A stretch of 64,000 nucleotides of DNA from Kudoa neothunni (Eukaryota > Cnidaria): the NCBI GenBank assembly GCA_964304625.1, contig OZ199838.1, positions 11,098,001-11,162,000 of the forward strand, read 5' to 3'. Position numbers and translations under genes: made by a program. Positions 36,884-48,831 of the stretch are shown in pieces. The stretch's first letter is position 1, and every line of letters begins with the position of its first letter. The notes beneath the pieces are model-generated. The model saw nothing but the letters and a program-made list of their open reading frames with translations. It was not told where the DNA came from and searched no databases.

Positions 36884-38233
36884 GTATTGTTCATATCGCA
36901 CTTTCTTGTCAAAATTATTAGAATTCTAATGAACCAAGTTTCTACGTCTTGATTTCTTATATATAAATTATTGCGTACAATTTTTTAAAAATGAATAGGT
37001 TTCAAACGAATTAATTAGTAGATTTGTGATGTTACATGTGTGAGCTTTTCGAACTTGAAAATGCGTTTACACAACTTATTTTTGCTTTTCTCTTAAAGCA
37101 CCAATATAATATGAATTACTTTATTTTTTAAGCATTAAGTTCTTCGAAATTATCAATAAAATGATGAGCTGTGACATATATTGTTATAATGTTTCTTATT
37201 TACATTCTTTTTCACTGTTTAACAATTTACAACGCAAAGTTAACTCTCACCACGAATTAAATATTTAGAAATATACAAAGTAAAATATAAAAATAAAAAT
37301 AAAAAAAATATTGATTACTAGTGCAAAAGCCCAGCTTCGCGAAGGCTTCCTTGCCCAGCCCAGTAGGCTAACACCTGGTGCAGACTATAGCCTTTTTGAT
37401 TTTTAAGTAAATAGCGCCAATGTCCAGTTTTGTGTGGTACAGTGTGATGGGAAATTTTAACTTTTAATTCTATTTTTACATTTTAATTGTAAATTAGAAA
37501 AGCAAAGTTAATTAATCACATATTCTGGAACTTAAAAATCGTTATATGTTTCTTCATTTTCGCACGTGTCAAAGTATGGAATAAACGTCGAAAAATACGG
37601 TCGCTACTTATAAGGCTAAAATCCAGTGTGAGTTATAAGAATGGAGTACTCTATACGATCAACTTATTATTTATTTGAGCTGACATATTTAAGTTCTAAA
37701 GGTTGCAGACTTAAATTAATGTAAATTTAATTGTTGTTTTTTTGTTTACGGAGGATGAATATAAAATTTAAATAATAAGCGCCGATGTAATGCGTGAATT
37801 AGCATATGAAGTATGAGAATTTATTATATACGACAGGCTTAGCACAGAAAAAGTAACGTGATTGAAGGATTTGATTATCGAGTGATATTTTGCTATCCGT
37901 TTCTTATTCATTTTAATAGGTTAACGTTAAACTATGCAGATATTTGACTATCATTTATTGGCTATACACTTACGAAAAGATTAAAGTGATAATACTATAA
38001 AGACAATCATTCACATTTTATCGACTCTATCTTATTGTTAATATAAAAATATTGCATGTTTGGCCAACCATTTAGTAAGTAAACTATTCATATTAACTGG
38101 TGTTTTGCTTCTTCAATAATGTTAATTAACTTGTTATAATCGTGTTTATCTAATGAACTATTGAGTTATTTTTTTGTGCTGTTAATAATCCATCTTCGTC
38201 TCAATTCTGTTATTTGATTGTCTGTCATAAAAT
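36884..38233. other. flank between Kunitz copies B and C
   Basis: 36884 to about 37260 is a Kunitz 3' flank, closest to that of copy D. At 37320-37400 there is a GC-richer hairpin repeat (GCCCAGCTTCGCGAAGGC) of a type found elsewhere in the window. From about 37470 a second copy of the Kunitz upstream flank begins, marking a tandem unit of about 2.65 kb. Confidence 0.55.
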
Positions 38234-39678
38234 GAAACTATTGTTATTCAAGATATTTTTTGTGCAATATTTCCCCAATTTTCTGGCTGGTAAATAAACA
38301 TCTTCATCCCGGTTTGATAAACTGTTAGATCCTATTTTACCCTCTTACGAAAGAGATGAGGGAGATTGGCCTGTCGATGCACAAAAAAGTATGGACAATG
38401 TCATCGATCGATGGTTCATTGACATCCAAGATGCTAAATGCAAACCTCTCGAATACCGAGGCATCAAAGGAAATTACAACAATTTCGCCTCAAAAGGACT
38501 ATGCGAACTGCATGGTATTTTTCTAAATTAATGTAAATTTATGGTCATTTCTAGTGGGACAGTTGGCAACAAAAGAAAAACTTCAGGGGTGCAAAAAACC
38601 CATGCATCCAGGACACTGCGTAAAAAACACATCTACAAAGGAACAGTTCTATTTTGACCAAACAAAAGCCGAATGTGTTCCTTTTCAATATAATGGATGC
38701 GGAGGGAGCTTTAATCGTTATGACACCGCAGAAGAATGCAAATTATATTGCTTAAGTAAAAAATATGAACATTTCTATATAATTAAATAATTTTGTAGAT
38801 AAAAGGAATGGTGGGCTTACAAATGTTGATAATGGCAAAATAACATCAGAATACGCAGTACCAAATATATTGGACTGCGAACTTAGACCTGATGTTAAAG
38901 ACAAAGACCCAAGCACAGCAATTATTGCCGACAGAGATAACAACAAGTGTGCTTATGCAGCGGTCTCATTAGACTCGAACACAAGAGGGATTTTCAGTTC
39001 GTTTGGTGAATGTGTTAAAACATGTTTTCGTATATTTATTATTTATATCGTTGTCTTATTTATTTTAGCAAACGCAAGTACAGCAGGTGAAGACGTACCG
39101 AAACATAAAAAGAGGGTAGCTGCATGTGATATTGGTCCATCCCAATTTGTTATAAGTCAACCAGATTCCACGACAAATGAGGGTGTTGTGTTCCGATACT
39201 ACTATGATAAAAATGGTAAAGTGTGTAAACGCATGGAAACAGGAGCAAACCCTTCGGGAAGCGACTTTGATCCATCGAAAAATAATTTCCCCACTATGGA
39301 AATGTGTCATAGTTATTGCGGAGCGGGTAATTATCTTAATCCATTAAAAAAATTTAAATTATAAAGAAGTTTCATAGTTATATTGTTCTCGAAAACTATT
39401 TTGAATTTGAAATAAATTTAGAAAAATATAAAAAAGAAATTGTAATTGAAGAAGCCTGTGTTAAAATCAAAATGGGTGGAATCCCTAAAGGCCAACAAAC
39501 ATTTAAAGTCAAAAGATATTATTATGACCGTAACAAAAATACATGCAAAGCTTTTTATTACAAGGGATATGAAGGAAACTCAAACAATTTTAAATCGATG
39601 ACTCAATGCAAGAAGATCTGCGGTGGTCATTATGACAATGGGGAAGACGTTAAGGAAAACGATACGCCAGATGAATAA
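38234..39678 (+). CDS. secreted five-domain Kunitz-type protein, copy C (first exon doubtful)
   Basis: Exons 38234-38289, 38329-38514, 38555-38755, 38799-39029, 39069-39326 and 39422-39678. Exons 2-6 are open and joined in the same phase as in copy B, with the same cysteine pattern in each domain: two in domain 1, six in domain 2, four in domains 3-5. By my count exon 1 is 56 nt, two fewer than in the other copies, ending GGCTG before GT. As read, that would put the signal peptide out of frame, so either this copy is inactive or a different donor is used. Intron 4 is again 39 nt and free of stops. The C-terminus (HYDNGEDVKENDTPDE) matches copy A, not B. Confidence 0.7.
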
Positions 39679-40362
39679 AAACATATCACACTTTCTTATT
39701 CAAAGCATTATAACTTTAATAAATCAAGTTTTTACAAATTGAATTTTATATATAAATTATCACATGACATTTGTTGAACACAGAAAAACTTAGAACCAAT
39801 TATTTAGTAGATTGGTAATATTACAAGTGTGCGTTTTTTTGTATTTGAAAATACGCTTCTTGGTAATCCATTTTTGCGTTTCTTCTTAACCACCAATATA
39901 ATATCAATTTCTTGATTTTTAAAGCATCAAGTTTTTAGGCAATATCAATAAAATTAAAAATTGTAGCATATTTTGCTATAATGTTACTTAGTTACGCTCT
40001 TTTTCATTGTCTCGTAAATTGAGACTCTAAGTTATCTCTCATTACAAAGAAATCATTTAAAAATAAACAAAGTAAAATATAAAAACTTAACTAATATTTT
40101 TTGATTTGTTACGTGAAGACGAACGTCAATATACATTAGAATTCTTCTTAGGTTTAAGGGAAATTCAAACAGAAATAGACTAGCTTCATGACAATAAATA
40201 AGGTTTAAGATAGGTTCGATTTTTACAAAATCCGAAAACTGATTTAAAAATTTTTGTAATATTTATCATATTCTCAACAAAGAAAACTTTTTAATGTATT
40301 AAATGAGCATAAGATTTTCGGGGAAATCGCACGTGTTTAGACGGTGATAAAATTGGTCAAAA
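39679..40362. other. 3' flank of Kunitz copy C
   Basis: Homologous to the 3' flank of copy A, with AATAAA about 40 bp after the stop. No other feature seen before the hAT pseudogene. Confidence 0.5.
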
Positions 40363-42305
40363 ATGGTGAGCGCTATTTGGAATTTTTTTGTTAAACTAGC
40401 CGATGAAAATACAAAATGCAAAAAGTGCAATGCTGTACTTGTTTGCAAAAAAAGGCTCAGTGAGCCACATCATTCACATGCAAGACCCATGGGATTGATT
40501 CAAAATCGAAGTTGTTCAAAATCATTAATATTTTTAAATAAAAATTAGAATCTTTCAAACGCAATCGATAATTAATGATTTTGCCAACAAAGTCTCTGGG
40601 AGTCAAATCTTGACTCAAATATCACGAGATTGATTGCTGTCGACAATATTTCAATTTGGAAAATTGCCAGCAGTATAACTTTAAGAAAATTGCTTAAAAA
40701 GGCACATGGAACAGAAATTCCAGTGTTTTATGACGCAATTTTTAAGTCATTAATCATTGTGGAAAATTCAATGACAATAAAAATTAAAAAAATCTTTGCG
40801 GGGTCAAACTCAAGACCTGCACTCTGTTATGATGGGTGGACATCAAGGTCAAATAAACGTTTCCTTAATATCCATGCCTATTTCGAGGGCGAGAAAATCT
40901 CTCTTGGTGTAACAACAGTAACAGAAAGATTCACAGGCATAGAATTGGCTTCATTAATAAATAAACAACTGTTCAACTTTGAAGTCAATTCATTATTTAT
41001 GTGCACTGATGGAGCTTCGAGCATGGCAAAATGTACGTATGATTTGGGGTTTCAGCAGATAAAGTGCAAGCTTCACGGCCAAAATTTGGGTAGTCGTGTT
41101 GTCAAGTGATAATCGTAGAAAAACTTAACTTATAGCTGTTAAAGACACCATGTACAAAGGAATCTATAGTTTTCAGACAGAAAATACAGGAATGATAACG
41201 GGTGAGCTGGAACCTGACGAATTCGAGTTTGATGAACAGGAGTTTGTTCTTATGTCCAATTTTTTTTTCAAGATCTGGATTGACTACCGACACATTAACG
41301 AAGTCGTGTGAGGAAAAAGGAATACAATATTTATCTCTAAACATTGATTGTGTCACACGTTGGTCCAGCTTACAGCAAATGTTGATTTCGTTTGTTCAAA
41401 TGTACCGGCAATAGAGCATACTTATTCTATTCTGGGAAAGGAATAATCAGTAGACAAGGAAGAAATAATTTTCATTAATGCAATAACTTACATAATATTT
41501 TTATGAATGATTTACAATAAAGGATCTAATATCACCCCTTGAAATTGTACATCAAGCTGTTCTCAAGTTGACTGAGTTGGTTATTAATTTGGCGCAACGT
41601 GATTTTATATTGACAAGCGCAATAAATGAATCACATATTGGGGGACAAATTGCATCGAAATTAAATGAAAACGTCATCAAGCGCTGCAAAGAAAGACGGA
41701 CAATTTGTGGTCTGACATTTTTTGAATTTAAGCTTTGATTCAAAAATCTGTGACAAACTTTGTTTCTACAAGAGACTGTCACGTTTTGAGTCAGAGGAAG
41801 CGATAAACTTTGTTAAGCCGGTCGATCAAATTGAAAGTGAAGCCCCTGAGTCTAATTTGTGTTGGATTATCTAGGACCGGCTACCGCTCCACTTTCGGAG
41901 CATAATATTAGGAGAATGAAATCTCCAATGTGTCACACGCTAGCGCTGCTTCCATATGTATTAACTTTTCATTATTATTTAGTCGCGTGATAGTTAGTTT
42001 AGTAAAACCTGTTTCTATGGCCGCATTTAATTTAACAATTTTGGCTTAGAAGATTTAATATATTACGTTTCTGAGCCCAAGCGCTTAAATTTACCGACTC
42101 AGATGAAATCCTCAATTTTACATGTCATGGCGTGACGTCGGAACGCCTAGAAAGAGTTCGAAAAGCCCTTTCTAACATATGACCCACGAGCATTGATTCC
42201 GAAAGATGTTTCTCTTGCGTAATTACATCGTCACCCTATTCAGAACAAGATTGAGTGATTCAAAACTCGAAACTATCGTGTTTATTTATAAAAACCTGAA
42301 TAATT
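40363..42305 (+). pseudogene. hAT transposase pseudogene with a solo LTR inside
   Basis: Starts with a BED-type finger (SAIWNFFVKLADENTKCKKC) at 40363. A clear catalytic-domain stretch follows in 40630-41109 (LCYDGWTSRSNKRFLNIHAY, then CTDGASSMAK), and later CVTRWSSLQQML near 41350-41385. The end near 42190-42300 reads IDSERCFS then the equivalent of LSDSKLETIVFIYKN, a HATC domain. Several frameshifts break it, and a solo LTR sits at 41860-42037. The type resembles ZBED4/Ac-like transposases and differs from the hAT in the duplicated block. Terminal repeats not found. Confidence 0.75.
41860..42037 (+). mobile_element. solo LTR (178 bp), second copy
   Basis: Same TGTTGGATTATC...TTTAACA sequence as at 24288, with about a dozen differences. 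The flanks are ATTTG (41855-41859) and ATTTT (42038-42042), an aged 5-bp target duplication. It lies inside the hAT pseudogene, so it is younger than that element's arrival. Confidence 0.8.
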
Positions 42306-42489
42306 AATTTTTGTTTGATTCTAATGATATTTGTTATGATGCGTTACGTAGAATTCTAACATATATAGACTATAACCACTTCAAAAGGGAGGGTCTATCA
42401 TATTTTAAAAATTAAATTTTTTAAAAAGAGAATACAACATTAATTTAACTGTAAGATAATTTTAAACCTTTATTGCAACGTATGATTAA

Positions 42490-45125
42490 CCCTCTAACGG
42501 GCTTAGGGTCTTTTAGACCCCAAAACGATTTTAATTTGTCCATAGAATATTTAATAATTATCTGGGATACTTAAAATTTCGTCTATTCTCCTAAATTATT
42601 TTAATAAATAGATTTATAAAAATATTTATGTGGAATATTGATTATTTCTTATCGAACAAAATTTTTATCTTCCAACGGGCTTTGGGATAAAAAAGACCCC
42701 AGATTTTTTTAATTTAATGTATGCAAAAAATTATTATAAACTTATGAGGGAAATATGGGAAATTCTGCCTAAGTAACGCTGAGAAAATAATCAATTACTT
42801 TATAATTAATCTTCAGTAATCCTCTTCGGTAAGATTAAGCCGATGTCGCGATAAATCGTTTTTATAACGTATAATATGTTTAGTCTTATTTGAAATAATG
42901 AAAAATAACATTTTAGCAAAAAATAAAAGATAAAATATTTTCAAGGGTCCTTAATAAATTTGGTTTATAATAGCTAGCAATTTAGACATTTATTTGACGA
43001 ATGGGCGCGACAGTAGAAACTTCCACATTTTGAGCATTTGGATGACGTTTTCTTATCGTTTTCACAAGAAAGATATTCACATCTACGTTTAGAAGTATTT
43101 GAATCTGCAAAGTTGTATGTTTCCATAGAAGTTGGATGAGATCTTTTAAAACATTTTTTCATTCGGGAATTTTTTAAAAAAGAAGTTTATACAACTCTCC
43201 AACCATTTTTTTCAGAAAATCACATCTCAATTTCATGAGATCGTTAAATATATGTTTATACAGGCAAAATAAATTTATCAAAGTCAAATCCAATATATTG
43301 TAAAAAAACCACCATAGGCCATCGTTGATTAAATCTGCGGACCGAAACGGAAGCTAACATCTGATCCACGGTATCTACTCCACATTTGGAATCATTGTAA
43401 TTCACTATTGTTTCAGACTTTAGTTTATGTGTATCGTTGATTATGTTAGTGTTGGTTGTTCCTGAGAATAGGAGAATCACTGCTCTTCTTTTTTTGTTGA
43501 CATATGAAGTGATCATATATTTATCAAAAAATATAAACATAGTGCTGAATAAGGATCGATTTCTACACGGAAGAACACACGGTGGTAAATCTCTCTTATT
43601 GTGTCGAATTGTTCCAAGATATGTCAGACGTCTGTCTAACAGCTTCTCGGATAGTCTAAGGGAAGAGAAAAAATTATCTGCAACTATAGTTCTTCCTGAG
43701 TTATACAAGGGAGCTGTAAGGGAAAGCACAATATTCTCACCAACACCATAGTTTTGGCTAGCTTGAGTTCCGTTCTTTCCTAGATAGGGAGAAATGTTTA
43801 CAACATATTTGTGGACTGGATCGACAGCTAGGAAAAACTTTAGGCCATATTTCGCCGGCTTCATCGGCATATATTGTCTAAATGAGCATCTTCCTCTAAA
43901 CGAGACTAACTGCTCGTCAACGGTAACATTTTCACCGGGGAAAAACATATAGGTAGAGTCTGGATCCACATGTTCCATATGTTGCGAATTGGACAAAATT
44001 TATCCAATTCTCTTCTTTCAGATCTGGTGCTTGGATTATCAAAATGAATACATAGTAGAATTTTGCGAAAACGATTAAATGAAAAGATTTCGCGATACAT
44101 CTCTCTCCCTTCCTTTATACTAAACATTTCTAAAAGAGGTTGCTCTCTGTCTTTGTAAACAGCCATCAAAATTAGTGTTCCGAAAAATCCTCTTTATTCA
44201 ACGTCGCCTAAATCATTCCATAAATCAGAAAAGTGTAATTTCCCGTGAACGTTTGTTTGTTTTATTATTTCCTGGCAAATTTCACCAGTGAAGAATATAA
44301 AAAAACAGTCCAACACGTTTTTGACTCTTTGTATGCAATAAGCTGTTGGTCCAGGACGAGGATTCATGATATTCTCCTTCAGCATTTTTGATGGAGGTGG
44401 CTTATTCAATGTCAAAAGTATTCCGCTTTTGCTTGTCGTAGAATTCGCAGGATGTTCGCAATCTGATGTATCATCGGATTCTTCGGAATATTCAAGAACG
44501 GTTTCATCAATGTCGCTACTTAAAGGTTGATATTCATCGCTAAAATCCTCAGATGGTGCCATGATTACCTCAATGTGCGTAACAAACGATAAAATTGGTG
44601 TATATTTCGCGTTAACTCTCATATACGGTCCTAAGGCTTAAATTATCTATAGCTTATTTTGTAGGGGATTATTTATTGCTAGCATACGGGGGTAATATGT
44701 TAATTTTGTTAGTATTTAGCTAATAAACATTGACCTTGCTGTATTCATATAAACGATGGTTACGATATGTTGCGATCACACACTTAATCGGATTACGGCG
44801 GATTATATTGATTAATACTTGCTGAATTTGACAGTATTTATTAGGCAGATTTTTTTTAAAATTTCCAAATCATCTTATAATAATTTTCTACATACATCAA
44901 ATCAAAAAAAATCTGGGGTCTTTTTTACCCCAAAGCCCGTTGGAAGATAAAAATTTTGTTCGATAAGAAATAATCAATATTCCACATAAATATTTTTATA
45001 AATCTATTTATTAAAATAATTTAGGAGAATAGACGAAATTTTAAGTATCCCAGATAATTATTAAATATTCTATGGACAAATTAAAATCGTTTTGGGGTCT
45101 AAAAGACCCCAAGCCCGTTAGAGGG
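42490..45125 (-). mobile_element. piggyBac element with about 225-bp inverted ends
   Basis: Bounded by TTAA at 42486-42489 and 45126-45129. The first and last roughly 225-230 bp (42490 to about 42720 and about 44893 to 45125) are inverted copies with only a few mismatches. Each end holds the motif AACGGGCTTNGGGTCTTTTA-GACCCC at its outer edge and a related AACGGGCTTTGGG...AAAAGACCCC about 190 bp further in. That arrangement looks like paired transposase-binding sites. The transposase inside is broken. Confidence 0.9.
42974..44562 (-). pseudogene. piggyBac transposase pseudogene
   Basis: From an ATG at 44562: an acidic N-terminus (MAPSEDFSDEYQPLSSDIDE), then FNRFRKILLCIHFDNPSTRS and TVDEQLVSFRGRCSFRQYMP. 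The Asp motifs follow: FFLAVDPVHKYVV (first), IVADNFFSS (second), CGVDTVDQM (third). It ends in a Cys-rich zinc-binding tail (CEYLSCENDKK, CSKCGSFYCRAH). All three catalytic Asp are present, but frameshifts near 44170, 43990 and 43300 and possibly one more disrupt the frame. The long intact piece is 43996-43256. Confidence 0.85.
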
Positions 45126-45129
45126 TTAA

Positions 45130-45522
45130 TGGTAAATTTGTGTTTCCTTTTTTTTACTCTAAGTTTATATTCCAAATAATGCATTTTAATTTTTAAAGAA
45201 ATATTAAAATAATTTGCGTGAGTTTAGTCGATTAATCGCTACTACTTTATGAATAAAATAAAAAAAGCATTCCTATGATAATCATACATTTTAAAAAGAA
45301 AGCCAAAACTTATAGCATATTTATTTTATATAACATTATTAACAAAAACTTATTTTATAAAACAATAAAATATCGCGTATGGACAGGTATCTAGTTAATA
45401 TATATATATATATATATATATATTAAGTTTGATATCAAATTCAGTCACTTTAATAAGCATATAAGAGACCAAGATTCAAAAAAATGATAACACACTTAAA
45501 AACTTTTGAGTTGAATTGTGAT
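45130..45522. other. intergenic sequence with a TA microsatellite
   Basis: AT-rich; a (TA)n run at about 45397-45422. Nothing else recognised. Confidence 0.6.
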
Positions 45523-46032
45523 TTATCGGCTTTCCCTCTCTTGGCGTTCTTCAACTAATAATTCAAATCGCGGTTCCACATTTGTCAATGCGATGCGTAA
45601 ATCATTTTCTGGATTCAGTAAATTTCTATATTTATTTTTTACATACAACAAAGGTGAAAATTCTGACTCGCACAACCAGGTCGTTGCGAATGGGGTAAGA
45701 ATTTTCAATGCTCATTTTGCAAGGGACGGGTAACTGCATTGGGCATTGCACCAAAAGTTCTCAAGTGGATTTTCATTGTAACTCAACTTCATTGTGTTGT
45801 TTTCTTGAAAATCTATTAATTACTCAGTATCATTATCATCATTATTCATAGTATTAACATTAAATGAAAATGGATCAACAATCCAAATATCAGAATCTTG
45901 TAACTGGTCGAGAGAATAATAACCATCAAAGGATAATCTCAATTTATTTATGTGATACATGGTATTATTCATGATGTCTTGCCTACAATGGTAACTCTTG
46001 TGAAGCCATACCGAGTATAATCCACATTCCAT
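45523..46032 (-). pseudogene. hAT transposase C-terminal remnant
   Basis: The minus-strand stretch 46032-45823 reads LQDSDIWIVDPFSFNV, matching the region before the HATC domain in SCAND3/FAM200/ZBED5-like hAT transposases. 45708-45523 is the HATC domain itself: TPFATTWLCESEFSPLLYVK, then KYRNLLNPENDLRIALTNVE. The two parts are in different frames with stops between. The N-terminal half is not recognised. This is a third hAT type in the window. Confidence 0.75.
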
Positions 46033-46039
46033 TTTCTAA

Positions 46040-48831
46040 CCTTTTGGGAAGCAACCATGATGATGCGTGGGCGATGTTAATTCGCTCATTAAATACACAG
46101 CATTAAGTTAAAATCTGTTAACATCTTCATTCTCCAAGATACAAGTAGACAGTATTTTATTAATAATTAATAAATTTTTGGTAAATAAATAACGATTTTT
46201 GAATTATAAATTTATATTATTTTAAAAGATAGAATGGTTTTAATAGAAAGTGTACAATATAAAATCTATTATTAGATTATTTCATTAACAAAATATCCCG
46301 TTATATGATATTTAATTAAATACGGTAGCTCCAGACTGAATTTCTGGACTCAAATTTTTCTTTCATTCATATAGTCAGGCTTAAATTCTTAGTTCATCAT
46401 AGGGTAATCCCGCACTCCCTATAGGGAAACCCTGTCCTAGAATAATAAGTCAATCATTATCATTTTTTCCAAAAAATATGTTAAAATGCGGAATATAAAT
46501 TTAGTTTGATTTATTTTTTAGTTGACAGTAGGCGTCCAAATGCATCGAAATTATTCTTAATTCTCGTTAAGTATCAATACAAAATACTTTATGTTTTCGA
46601 TGAATCGGTGTATATTTTTCTAAAAAAGCTAATTGTGTGTAGTATAACGCCATAAACGAGTAGAATGACCATTAAAATACAACTGTAACGTTGAGAATAC
46701 TGAGTTCAATCATTATGGGAGGAGAGACTGGCCAAACGTTACTTATGCGAGATATTGTACCAGACTTAGAGGTCGGTGATTCATTTCCGAACTTTGGAAA
46801 GGCTAAAGAATCAATGGATACGTGCTAAAAGCGGGAGCACTTTTGTTACTGGGTCGGATATTTCATGAAATTTTCATCAGTAGAAGTTTTGCAATGGATT
46901 TGCTAGTTTATTTATCAAATATGATGACTGATTGGGAGGGAGGATAAAGTTATTAGAGAGTTAACAACACAAACTGTTGAAAAATTAAACTCAGACATTA
47001 ATACATCATTAATGTTGTATGCATACAATATTATGTAAGTTAAAATAGATAATTCAATCGAATCATATTCCAATAGTTGCACATGCTGCTTCTACATAAG
47101 TATAAATTTACCATGTAGACATATTATCTCTATTAGAAAGAAAATGAATATGGATTTATATGACAAAAACATGTAATATGACGTGACAGAAGAAATATTA
47201 CGTATCATTATTCAAATGACCAAAGATATACATATTCAGAATCATTTGTGTTGTGTGCAGCTAGCAACTACTGAAATTTCAAATTAATGCTATGCTCCGA
47301 ATTCTACATTTAAGCGATATAGGAAGCCAAAATTCTCTGTAATAAAATAGCACCATTCATTTATGAACAAACGGGACTTAATATGATTTAGTAAACAAGA
47401 TTTTTGATGAATTACTCTTGTTCATTTTCAATGGAGATTCTTTGAATAAAGTAGCCCGTTTTTTCCGATATTCATATATCAACATAATTTAGTCAAAATT
47501 AACGTCTGAATCTAGTATCAGCAACATTCAAGATATTTCAGATCCAAATGTAATGAAAGTGTCTAGTAAAATTTTTATTTATATTTTGTTACCGAGGAAT
47601 CATGAACGGAGCAGGTGGATATACAAGAAGCAGTTCGAGATAATGACACGTCATAAATAACTGATATGGAAATCTTAGATATTGTGAATGATTCTACAGT
47701 TAAATATTCATCTTTGATAGTTATGTGAATTTCATCCATGTTGCGAAATTCACAAAATTATAGGAATAAAGTCCCCAACAGTAATGAAGTCGAGAAGTAG
47801 ACCAAAAGGTGTATTACAAACAGTTATAGATTTTGGCAACAATTTTTTTTATTATGATGATAATAATATAACAGCAAAGTCGATATATAGGATTCAAATA
47901 TAAGTTTATATGAAGTTACACAGTAACAATTGCTTACAAATTAAAAAGTAGAAAATTCAATACTTTATTAAATTTTAGTGATGTATAAATTATTTTGTGG
48001 GAGTATTTATCTTATTGTAAGAATTGTAAAAATTGAATGGATCAAATAATTATACTATTCGTTGGTTTCATTTGGATTCTATTGATAACAATTAGCTATG
48101 TTAAAATACATCCTTGAATCATTTTTCACGTTAAATTTTACAGCTTAGATACGCGTCGTTTGAGTTATACCTATGAAAAATTTGGCTAGATTGTTTCTCT
48201 TTAAAAATTTTTGGTAAGTTTGAATATTGAAATTACAAAATAATTATTTTGGTTTACATAGTATCTAGAATAAATTTCCTAATGCTAAAATCCAGTGTGA
48301 GATATAAGAATGGAGTACTCTATATGACCAACTTATTATTTACTTGAGTTGATATATTTAAGTTCGAAAGGTTGCAGACTTAAATTAATGTAAATTTAAT
48401 TGGTGTTTTTTTGTTTATGGAGACTGAATAAGAAATTTAAATAATAAGCGCCGATGTAATGCGTGAATTAGCATATGAAGTATGAGAATTTATTATATAC
48501 GACAGGCATAGCACAGCAAAAGTAACGTGATTGAAGGACTTGATTATCGAGTGATATTTTGCTATCCGTTTCTTATCCATTTTTATAGGCCAACGTTAAA
48601 CTATGCGGATATTTGACTATCATTCATTTGCTATACACTTACGAAAAGATTAAAGTGAAATCACTATAGGGACAATCCTTCAAATTTGATCACCTCTATC
48701 TTATTGTTAATATAAAAATGTTAATTAACTTGTTATAATCGTATTTATCTAATGAACTATTTATTTAATTTTTTGTGCTTTTGATAATCCATCTTCGTCT
48801 CAATTCTGTTATTCTGATTGTCTGTCATAAA
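46040..48831. other. left arm of the inverted repeat outside the gene, no intact gene
   Basis: 46040-46700 is unique AT-rich sequence. From about 46700 it mirrors 61358 and downward. 46700-46870 holds the decayed edge of a piggyBac-like coding fragment. From about 48285 it is the Kunitz upstream flank seen with copies A-C. Confidence 0.55.

Noticed and set aside
45518-45733. Plus-strand ORF opposite the hAT C-terminal remnant
   Set aside because: The minus strand carries the recognisable HATC motif; the plus frame has none.
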